Below, one piece after another: positions 57,542 through 64,000 of a stretch of DNA of 64,000 bases. Under the pieces are notes generated by a model, which worked only from the letters and a program-made list of their open reading frames with translations, was not told the DNA's origin and ran no database searches. Position 1 is the stretch's first letter. The number at the start of each line of letters is the position of its first letter. Location: positions 104,388 to 168,387 of the forward strand of contig NZ_RQVV01000023.1 of the NCBI RefSeq assembly GCF_009295515.1. The letters run 5' to 3'. The stretch comes from Erwinia endophytica. GTDB lineage: Bacteria; Pseudomonadota; Gammaproteobacteria; Enterobacterales; Enterobacteriaceae. The translations under genes were made by a program, and so were the position numbers.

Positions 57542-57607
57542 CTGATGGCAGCCTGAAAAACAGGAAATTCAATTTTTACTGACCTGCTGTCGTTAATGCG
57601 ACAAAAC
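57541..57607 (+). mobile_element. Remnant right end of an IS6-family element
   Basis: From CTGATGGCAGCCTGAAAAAC to GTTAATGCGACAAAAC this stretch matches the transposase-end side of the IS6 remnant at 4954-5609, read on its coding strand. The shared stop (GCC-TGA), the 35-base spacing to the terminus and the terminal repeat itself correspond, with scattered mismatches. It is thus a diverged second copy of the same IS type, reduced to one end and fused to an IS3 fragment. Confidence 0.75.
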
Positions 57608-57692
57608 CACTGAGCCCAACGAAACGATCTAACTAAACAAAATAAAGCTACCTGGGGGCTATGGGTGTGACATTCAAGGCAACAAATCCATT

Positions 57693-58472
57693 CTATTCAC
57701 ATACAACCGTCAGCACTGCCGTTCCCTGGTACTTTCCGGGTTTGTCAGGTGCCGTGTGTGTACGCAGGGTTATCGGACCGAGTGCCGCATTCGAGTTTCC
57801 GTTGTCCCCTTCATCCATAGAAAGCACGGTACCGTCCTGAACAGCATCGATTGTCCATTCGTTCTCGCCTGATTTCATGGTGATTGGGGTCCCATCGAGA
57901 TGTCCGGCAGATGTTATTGACAAACGGCCGTTACCGGTTGTGTTGCTGACCAGAACTTTTTTTACAGGTTCCCCATTCGTAGAGACGGTCCCAAAGTCCA
58001 GTTCGGGTTCATAGTCAGCGCCACATGAAGCCCGTGGGTTCAGCGATATATCGGAAACTAACACCACGACGCCCTCTACGGTGGTGCTATCTCCACATGC
58101 TGCGCTATATTGTACATCCACTTTGTTATCGGTGTCGTTGAAGCCTATCAGTGGGAACGCGTATTGTAATTGGTTGCTACAACTTGGAATTGAGATATTG
58201 GAATGGTGCCATGTGCCGTTACAGTCCCACGAGTCGGTGGATATAATATTGTCGAAGGATCCTCCATTATCATTGAAGGTTATACCGTTAGATTGTCCCC
58301 CGTTTAGAACGGTGCATTTGAGCATTAGGCTACCGTTGGTGCTATTTGGCTCGGGGTAGGTGTACGCGCTTGGCACTGTCGTGGTGCCTTTTCCGGAACT
58401 TTCGATGGTTGCGCAGAATGCATGCGCGCTCCACAACATTGTTAGTATGACGGGCATCAAATATTTCTTCAT
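57693..58472 (-). CDS. Putative fimbrial tip/minor subunit
   Basis: This 259-residue exported protein has a signal peptide ending AHAFCA (about residue 21). Cysteines are at KCTVLN, SWDCNG, PSCSNQ, SAACGD, ASCGAD and the terminal VVCE, probably forming disulfides. The second half (from about 145: SCGADYEPELDFGTVSTNGE) looks like a separate beta domain ending GKYQGTAVLTVVCE. It is the last gene of the chaperone-usher cluster, where a tip adhesin is expected. I do not recognise a specific adhesin family. It may be a two-domain adhesin, but the C-terminal domain is not a typical pilin with a penultimate Tyr. Function is inferred from position. Confidence 0.7.
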   Translation of the reverse strand: MKKYLMPVILTMLWSAHAFCATIESSGKGTTTVPSAYTYPEPNSTNGSLMLKCTVLNGGQSNGITFNDNGGSFDNIISTDSWDCNGTWHHSNISIPSCSNQLQYAFPLIGFNDTDNKVDVQYSAACGDSTTVEGVVVLVSDISLNPRASCGADYEPELDFGTVSTNGEPVKKVLVSNTTGNGRLSITSAGHLDGTPITMKSGENEWTIDAVQDGTVLSMDEGDNGNSNAALGPITLRTHTAPDKPGKYQGTAVLTVVCE

Positions 58473-58686
58473 AGTATCCTTATTCCTTGTTTGTTTATCA
58501 TCAGGAACAGCGCTGCCGCGGCATACCGCCAGCAGTCCATTCGTAAGCCTGCGCCCGCTTAGTGGCCTTTCCCGTGGGAAATAACTTCTGCGCCGGGGCG
58601 GCTCATAAAGTCTTTCGTGATGGATGGTTGTTTAATGCACGGGGGTTATGGAAGGCCCCTCTGCGCCAGGCCAGATACCCAGCCAG

Positions 58687-58830
58687 TCAACCCCGCGTTG
58701 TATCCGCCTGCTGTTCAAAACCGCTGATGTCAAAAAATTCAGCCAGCCGCGTAATACCCTGTCGCAACTGCCATCGCGTACGGGTGGAACAGCAAAAAAT
58801 CGTCCATTTATCTGACATAAAAGACTTCAT
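58687..58830 (-). CDS. Small ORF of 47 codons between fimbrial subunit genes
   Basis: The 434 bases between the minor subunit and the tip gene (58473-58906) hold this short frame, beginning MKSFMSDKWTIFCC. A strong GGAGG lies just upstream of its ATG. After its TGA stop the same frame stays open for 28 more codons (LAGYLAWRRGAFHNP and on), so it may be a decayed longer gene. No family is recognised. A regulator or remnant insertion are both possible. The rest of the gap shows nothing else. Confidence 0.35.
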   Translation of the reverse strand: MKSFMSDKWTIFCCSTRTRWQLRQGITRLAEFFDISGFEQQADTTRG

Positions 58831-58906
58831 CCTGCCTCCAGGCTCTCGTAACCGAGCCAGTCATATGGCTGCCATACTGCAGCGTATGACTGACTTTTCC
58901 TCATAA

Positions 58907-59464
58907 TCACTGATACTCAAATGTCATATTGACTACCGTCTCGAACTCTCCGGCTGTCACCTTGTCGGCTGTACCCACATACTCCGCCGTATAGATCAGC
59001 GTGTTATCTGACGACGGGGTCAGGGTGCTGGTTTCCGTTGTCTTTCCGTCTGGTGTGAATGCCGTTTTGCTATCCGTTTCCAGGAAGCGAAGGCCCCCCC
59101 CTGTAGCCGCTTGCTCTGTACCCGCGTAGGTATTTTTAAATTCACTGCCATCAGCCTCCCCGGAGGCAGTGACCTTCACCGCGCTGGCGCCCTCTCCGCA
59201 GTCCTTAAGCACAATATTCACCTTTTTGGCCCCACCGGTTGTTCCCACGCCCTTGATATCCCTGTCTGCAATCGGAGTCAGACTAATGGCCTGTGTAGCT
59301 GAATCGTTATCAATGGTGCAGGTATTAGCGATCACCGTCCCAGTGATGGTAATGCTTGCGGTATCAGTGGTGGCATAGGTGTTCACCGACATCCCGCAGA
59401 CAAATACGGCAAGGGCACCGATCAGCACGGTGTTGCTTTTTTCGTTTTTCAGTTTCATAGTCAT
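58907..59464 (-). CDS. Minor fimbrial subunit
   Basis: This 185-residue pilin-type protein has a signal peptide ending NTYA (about residue 31). The mature part starts with a donor strand, ASITITGTVIANTCTI, with the first Cys of the pilin disulfide. The second Cys is in VLKDCGEG. It ends in the typical MTFEYQ with penultimate Tyr, the chaperone-recognised C-terminus. This is the organisation of FimA-family subunits. It follows the usher gene by about 95 bases. ATG 59464 has GGA eight bases upstream. Confidence 0.87.
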   Translation of the reverse strand: MTMKLKNEKSNTVLIGALAVFVCGMSVNTYATTDTASITITGTVIANTCTIDNDSATQAISLTPIADRDIKGVGTTGGAKKVNIVLKDCGEGASAVKVTASGEADGSEFKNTYAGTEQAATGGGLRFLETDSKTAFTPDGKTTETSTLTPSSDNTLIYTAEYVGTADKVTAGEFETVVNMTFEYQ

Positions 59465-59558
59465 ATTATTAATCCATATTATTTATCAATGTGTTATTAC
59501 TCGTAGCCGCTTGATCCATCACGAAAGATAAGGTCTCACAGCCATATCTTTCATCTGA

Positions 59559-62222
59559 CTAGCGGCAGGAACTGCTAATTTTTATCATCGGTTGTTTCCC
59601 GGCATCTGAAGGCAGGTGATAATGTGCAGTACAGGATTTCTCCCCCCCCCATTCCGCCTGCACAGTTCCTTCTTCGGGCATGCCTGACAGGTAGACCTGC
59701 CCGTCATCACCGACAATCCCGTCGTGGTCCGCGATAGTCACTCTCGTCCCAAAGGGAAGCGGCTTGCCGTTGTTTGTCAGCGTCATCAGAACACGGCTGC
59801 CTGTGTGCCCCTTGAACGTTGCCCGCACGACCGCACCACGAGTCGGGACGACGCGACTGACGGCGTCATCGATATCGGTTTGGTCATTAAGGGTCGTTTC
59901 GTCGAGTGCCACGCGGTTTTCGTGATACACAGAGGCATAAGGTTTGATCGCATACCCCCGCCAGTCGGTGTGGACGCCGGTTTCATTCTCCACCGCCACG
60001 CCAGGGACGCCGGGAACCGCAATCAGTACGCTGGTCTCCCCAAGTGGCTGCCCCAGAGTCAGCCCTTCACTGTGTAGCAGGGCACCACCGGCGAGGCCGT
60101 AGCTTACCTGCCGATAATTGTTGCTGTAGCTGTAGCCCAGGTCGCCGTTACCGTAAGTCCCCCGGTAGGTCGTACTCAGGCTGCCACTATTGCCTTCATT
60201 GCGCGTATAACCCTGGGAGACGTTCCAGCTCAGGTTGTCGCCCTCAAGAGCTGTGCCACTGAGGCCGGCCTGTTGCGACATCTCTCCGTCTCCGTTGTGG
60301 CTGACGTTGTAGGTAGCGTATATCGAGTGCGCGCTGTTATTACTGCCGGGCAGCAGCGCACTGAGTGGCACTGACAGTGACAGAAAGGCTGAGCGGTCCG
60401 AACCTGGCTGCCCTGACTGCCGGTTATAGTTGTAGGTCAGACTGTAGTGAACGCTGCCAATTGAACTGTTAAACCCTGCCTGCAGTGAGTTACTGGTCCC
60501 CCCCGAGTTCCAGTAAGTCTGGCGGACAGCGGAAAGATAAACAGATCCCAGATGGCCCGCGCGTTGGGAAATACTGGTCTGAACCTTTGCCCGCCGGTTG
60601 TTATACAGATTGTAGTAGTCGGTATAGGAATGCTTAACTGGCCGGCCATCTGCATCAACAGTGTTCACATCGTCGCGCCAGCCCTTCATCCCCTTCAGGG
60701 CCGTTTCATCCAGCGTGTGGAAGCCCTGTGTGGAATAACGGTAACCGGTCAGCTGGAAGGTGGTGCCCAGTGAGTTCAGGGAGCGCGAATAGAGAAAATG
60801 CACGGACTGTCCCTGATGCTGACTGCCGTCGGCAAGCGTACTCCGGGCCAGAGTGACATCGGCGGAAAATGCGCCCAGTGTCCCCATATTCAGTCCGGCG
60901 CCCAGCAGTCCGGAAAGGTAGTTCTCCGAATACTGTGCTCCGATGTAGCTGGTGATATTATGCGGTAATCCCCATACCAGCGTGCCCTGAACAAAATCCG
61001 GACTGTTGTAGCGGGCGTTGGCGGCCTGGTAGCGTCCGGCGGTCAGGGCGTACTTAAGCTTACCTTCGCGCTGCAGTACTGGTACGGAGGAGTAGGGGAC
61101 AGTGAACACCCGTACGGAGCCAGTCGCCTCCGTGATGGTGACTTCCAGGTCACCACTCGAATACACCGGGTAGAGGTCATCAATCGCAAAAGCACCCGGT
61201 GGAACGAAGGTCTGATAAACCGTATAACCGTTCTGGCGGATGCTGACCCGGGCATTGGTGGCGGCAGTCCCCCGGACAACGGGAGCAAATCCTCGCAGGC
61301 TGTCAGGGTACATACTGTCATCCGTTGACATCTGCACCCCCCTGAATCCCAGAGAATCAAAAATGTCGCCACTGGTGGTACTGTCGCCTATAACCAGTTC
61401 ACTGCGCAGCGGAACAATAGTGCGTTCCGCATAGGTTTTGATATGCTCCCACTTCCGATAGCTGTAATACTGACTGCTGTATTCGTTCCAGGTCCGGTTG
61501 TCACGCAGACGCCAGGCCCCCATGTTCAGGCCGCTGTTCAAATTAAGGTAATGACTGTTACTGTCCCCGTAGCGTCCGTGACTGGTATTGCCGCTGAAAC
61601 GGTAGTTCAACAGGGCGGCGTTAATCCCTTCATCCCAACGCTCTGGCGGAATATAGCCACGGGCATTGTTTTGCATTGCGGCCTGCGGAACACTGATGTC
61701 CAGGCGCATACGCTGAAAGTCAAAAGAGGTAAATGCGTCAGGAATAAACTTCCCCGGGGAAACGCACTGACCAGCAGGGACGACGCTGAGTGCAGGGAAT
61801 GACTTCACGTTAACGCCCAGCCCTTCCAGGTCCTGAGCGGTCAGACAGGCCATCAGGCCAGTGTCATCCCGGATATCAGGCATTTCCTTTTTCGCGTTCG
61901 GCACCGCAGCTACGGCGTTATTCTTTCTACTTTCGACGGCGTCAGTAAAACTGAGGTTACGGTTGGCCATCAGCTTTCCGTTAACATATATGTCGACCTG
62001 ATAGCTGCCGGGCAACTGTGCGCCGTTTTTTTCAAAACGTGACAGGTCGGCCACCATCTGCGGGTCGGAGGAAACCATCTGAGGTGGAAAATAAAGTTCG
62101 GCATGACCTGTAACAGGGAGCAGAAGGGCAACTCCGACGCTTATGGCAACGGGAGAAAACTGACAACTCCGGCGGTGCGGCACGCACCCCTCCCGATGCT
62201 GTGTATATTTATAGTTACGCAT
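59559..62222 (-). CDS. Fimbrial outer membrane usher
   Basis: This 887-residue usher of the FimD/PapC family forms the outer membrane pore through which pilin subunits are assembled. After the signal peptide (ending GHA) comes the N-terminal chaperone-binding domain (ELYFPPQMV, LPGSYQVDIYVNG). A 24-strand barrel with plug follows (SSGDLEVTITEATGSVRVF, GAQYSENYLSG), then the C-terminal domains with DHDGIVGDDGQVYLSGMP and two Cys. The frame is open from a TTG at 62243, but the ATG at 62222 with AAGGA upstream is more likely. It lies 40 bases after the chaperone gene. Confidence 0.93.
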   Translation of the reverse strand: MRNYKYTQHREGCVPHRRSCQFSPVAISVGVALLLPVTGHAELYFPPQMVSSDPQMVADLSRFEKNGAQLPGSYQVDIYVNGKLMANRNLSFTDAVESRKNNAVAAVPNAKKEMPDIRDDTGLMACLTAQDLEGLGVNVKSFPALSVVPAGQCVSPGKFIPDAFTSFDFQRMRLDISVPQAAMQNNARGYIPPERWDEGINAALLNYRFSGNTSHGRYGDSNSHYLNLNSGLNMGAWRLRDNRTWNEYSSQYYSYRKWEHIKTYAERTIVPLRSELVIGDSTTSGDIFDSLGFRGVQMSTDDSMYPDSLRGFAPVVRGTAATNARVSIRQNGYTVYQTFVPPGAFAIDDLYPVYSSGDLEVTITEATGSVRVFTVPYSSVPVLQREGKLKYALTAGRYQAANARYNSPDFVQGTLVWGLPHNITSYIGAQYSENYLSGLLGAGLNMGTLGAFSADVTLARSTLADGSQHQGQSVHFLYSRSLNSLGTTFQLTGYRYSTQGFHTLDETALKGMKGWRDDVNTVDADGRPVKHSYTDYYNLYNNRRAKVQTSISQRAGHLGSVYLSAVRQTYWNSGGTSNSLQAGFNSSIGSVHYSLTYNYNRQSGQPGSDRSAFLSLSVPLSALLPGSNNSAHSIYATYNVSHNGDGEMSQQAGLSGTALEGDNLSWNVSQGYTRNEGNSGSLSTTYRGTYGNGDLGYSYSNNYRQVSYGLAGGALLHSEGLTLGQPLGETSVLIAVPGVPGVAVENETGVHTDWRGYAIKPYASVYHENRVALDETTLNDQTDIDDAVSRVVPTRGAVVRATFKGHTGSRVLMTLTNNGKPLPFGTRVTIADHDGIVGDDGQVYLSGMPEEGTVQAEWGGEKSCTAHYHLPSDAGKQPMIKISSSCR

Positions 62223-62262
62223 CTGATTACAGGTCCTTTTCAAATAACCCGAATGACCGGGT

Positions 62263-62964
62263 TTACTTTAATGGCACATGTTGCTCGGGCGTGGCCGCCC
62301 CGAAATCGTTGATGGTCCGGAAAGAAACAGTGCTACCAGCACCTTTTGGCAAGGCTAATGAGACGCTCTCTCGCGGAGAAACCATGGTGTCCGGCAGCTT
62401 CTGACCACTGACTTTTATTTCTACCAGCGTGATGTAATACGGCGTCGGGTTATCAATGCGCATCCGGACACCGTCGCGATGGAACGTCAGCGCTGTCGGT
62501 GCCTTTTCCACGGAGGGGGTCAGCCCGGAAGGACGAACAAAAAGCTTTATGCGTGTGACTGCAGCCAGCATCAGAACGTTTTTCCCTTCCATCTTTTTTC
62601 TGTCCATTGAGGGAATGGCTTTTGTGTTGAAGTAGTACAGACTTTCCTGGTCATTTTTTGCTGGCAAGCCGGCATACATAAGCCGGAGGGTGTTCTCATT
62701 ACCCGGACCGCTGACATAAAGCGGTGGGGTAACGACAAAATCCTGGCTCTTCTTCCCATCGGGCTGTTCCACCCAGGACTGGACCATAAAACTGGACTGG
62801 TCCGACGTATTGCGGACTGACAGGCTGACCTGTTTATGGTCAGCAGGATAAATAATACGGGTTCCCCCGAGGGTTATTCCCCCAGCCTCGGCCAGAGAGG
62901 GGAGCAGACATGACACCAGCATCAGGGATGCAAACAAATGATTACGTAATGGATTACCGGACAC
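62263..62964 (-). CDS. Periplasmic fimbrial chaperone
   Basis: This PapD-type chaperone of 233 residues caps subunits in the periplasm by donor-strand complementation and delivers them to the usher. The signal peptide ends LAEA (about residue 27). GGITLGGTRIIYPADHKQVS leads the first domain, and the conserved FVVTPPLYVSGPGNENTLRL motif lies near residues 75-94 with the Arg that binds subunit C-termini. The short F1-G1 loop makes it the FGS class. The start codon is GTG at 62964, supported by GGAG seven bases upstream. Confidence 0.93.
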   Translation of the reverse strand: MSGNPLRNHLFASLMLVSCLLPSLAEAGGITLGGTRIIYPADHKQVSLSVRNTSDQSSFMVQSWVEQPDGKKSQDFVVTPPLYVSGPGNENTLRLMYAGLPAKNDQESLYYFNTKAIPSMDRKKMEGKNVLMLAAVTRIKLFVRPSGLTPSVEKAPTALTFHRDGVRMRIDNPTPYYITLVEIKVSGQKLPDTMVSPRESVSLALPKGAGSTVSFRTINDFGAATPEQHVPLK

Positions 62965-62995
62965 GGTCTTTCTCCTTGGTAGATAAATGGTGATA

Positions 62996-63017
62996 AGCCC
63001 CCCGAATGTTGGGGGCT
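62996..63017 (-). terminator. Hairpin between major pilin and chaperone genes
   Basis: AGCCCCC and GGGGGCT form a strong 7-bp stem in the 69-base gap between pilin and chaperone. There is no T-run. It is likely to stabilise the pilin message or attenuate downstream transcription, which would give more pilin than chaperone and usher. Confidence 0.5.
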
Positions 63018-63033
63018 ATATTGGGACGGCTGA

Positions 63034-63621
63034 TTATTCGTAGGTAACTTGAAAATCAACACTGCTATTAGCAGCGCCCGCAGTTACCCCATCGGCAGTG
63101 GCGATATAAACCGCCGAGAGAGAGATGTCATTGGTGCCCGCGATAAGGTCCTGTGACAAGGCATCAGCCGTTCCGTCAATCGCCACGGCCTTGTTCGCAT
63201 GCAGAATTTCAATACCAACGTTTTTCGCTACATCCTCCCCCGCACCATCACCGGAGAGGGCCAGCGTGGTTGAATCAATAGATGAGCCGGTGAACTTAAT
63301 GTCAGCCTTGGTATAGTTTGTTGTGGCTGTTGAATCCGTGGCGGCCGGGGACAAGTCACAGCCGACCAGTTTGATGCTGAACGGCACGGAAGTACTGGTT
63401 TTCCCCTTGGCGGCCAGCTGATTGGTAGCAACCTGACCGAGGACGACATTTTGCCCGTCCGTTGAGGTGTCAACTGCACAAGGTGCAGCCACAACCGAGC
63501 CGGTAAAGTTAATCTTGCCACCGTTAACGGTCACCACCTTCGGTGCAACGTCTTCCGCGAAAGAAGAAAACGTACTTGCCATTAATACTGGAACCAATGA
63601 AGCCAGAATAATCTTTTTCAT
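63034..63621 (-). CDS. Major fimbrial subunit (FimA-type pilin)
   Basis: This 195-residue pilin has a signal peptide ending SSFA (about residue 22). NGGKINFTGSVVAAPCAVDT includes the N-terminal donor strand and first Cys, with the second Cys in KLVGCDLSP. It ends VDFQVTYE with penultimate Tyr. As the first gene of the cluster it is most likely the major shaft subunit. AAGGAA lies some 13 bases before the ATG, an unusually long spacing. The genus-level fimbrial type cannot be named from sequence alone. Confidence 0.9.
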   Translation of the reverse strand: MKKIILASLVPVLMASTFSSFAEDVAPKVVTVNGGKINFTGSVVAAPCAVDTSTDGQNVVLGQVATNQLAAKGKTSTSVPFSIKLVGCDLSPAATDSTATTNYTKADIKFTGSSIDSTTLALSGDGAGEDVAKNVGIEILHANKAVAIDGTADALSQDLIAGTNDISLSAVYIATADGVTAGAANSSVDFQVTYE

Positions 63622-64000
63622 CTGTTACTAAATTCCTTGAAAATTAAACATATTAGTGGTTGTGATAAAACAGACATCATTACCAAAAGGTGTGATGTTT
63701 TTATTCAGGCAGTACCTGCATGAATATTTCTGCAGGGGGGATAATCAATGATTAGACCCGGCAGTAATTCTTTATCTTTAATAAAGATATATATTTATCT
63801 GCAAGTTCCCTGATGAGATTGCAAAAGACACATACATGCTTTCAGTAAAGCAGGCAATCCAGTTCACTTGCCAACTCACGCAGTGGAATAAAATAATCAC
63901 TTTTGTTATCATGAATGGAAAGGCATTCATCAATTTTACTTCGTATAAATAACTGCGCTTAATACCGCTTCACTTTCGTTAGCCCGTGTTTGTTGCGATA
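63622..64000. promoter_or_regulatory. Upstream region of the fimbrial operon
   Basis: This 379-base, A/T-rich stretch precedes the major pilin. It should hold the fimbrial promoter. No long inverted repeats of the FimB/FimE phase-switch type and no GATC pairs of the Pap kind could be picked out, and no gene is visible before the window ends. An upstream regulator may lie beyond the window. Confidence 0.35.

Noticed and set aside
58562..58906. 114-codon plus-strand frame in the fimbrial gap
   Set aside because: Its start has no ribosome-binding site and it opposes the operon; a minus-strand frame with a strong GGAGG is slightly better supported.
63622..64000. Invertible fim-type phase switch ahead of the major pilin
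   Set aside because: No matching pair of inverted repeats could be seen in the available sequence, although a partner could lie beyond the window.

Overview
This window is chromosomal DNA from a member of the Enterobacteriaceae. The first 30 kb follows almost gene for gene the order known from Escherichia coli: yhgN, gntU-gntK-gntR, yhhW, ryhB, yhhY, ggt, yhhA, ugpQCEAB, livFGMHK, panM, rpoH, ftsX-ftsE-ftsY, rsmD, yhhL, yhhM, yhhN, zntA, tusA, yhhQ, dcrB. The proteins align along their full length with the E. coli families as I know them. I cannot name the genus. No tRNA, rRNA or CRISPR array was seen.

Conserved backbone (1-30.3 kb). It holds gluconate uptake and phosphorylation with its repressor, a pirin, the iron-regulated small RNA RyhB (minus strand, not an ORF), an amino-acid N-acetyltransferase, gamma-glutamyltranspeptidase, glycerol-3-phosphate import under apparent PhoB control, branched-chain amino acid import, the heat-shock sigma factor, the FtsEX/FtsY operon, zinc export under a clear ZntR-type promoter, and TusA, YhhQ and DcrB. 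Three local departures from E. coli stand out. yhhX is absent and a decayed IS6-family element sits in its place. livJ is absent beside rpoH, leaving one binding protein. yhhM is frameshifted.

myo-Inositol island (30.3-42.8 kb). A nearly complete iol catabolic set lies between dcrB and yhhS, which are neighbours in E. coli. It has four transcription units: iolD-iolG-iolH-iolE (minus), iolC-iolR (plus), iolA-iolB (minus) and iolI (plus). IolG, IolE, IolD, IolB, IolC and IolA give a path from inositol to acetyl-CoA. The missing IolJ aldolase step is probably covered by the C-terminal DUF2090 domain fused to the IolC kinase. No dedicated inositol transporter lies in the window. Palindromes in the control regions are candidate IolR operators.

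Accessory region (42.8-64 kb). After yhhS come a small cupin; an orphan sulfonate-type binding protein, a class II aldolase-like protein and a D-2-hydroxyacid dehydrogenase (possibly one metabolic cassette); a ProP osmolyte transporter; a Fur-box-controlled TonB-dependent siderophore receptor with its binding protein; and a large autotransporter whose passenger is built from about 25-residue repeats. An AT-rich kilobase then leads into a mosaic scar of IS3- and IS6-family ends. The window closes with a chaperone-usher fimbrial operon (pilin, chaperone, usher, minor subunit, putative tip protein), all on the minus strand. This part looks acquired and surface-oriented, in contrast to the housekeeping backbone.
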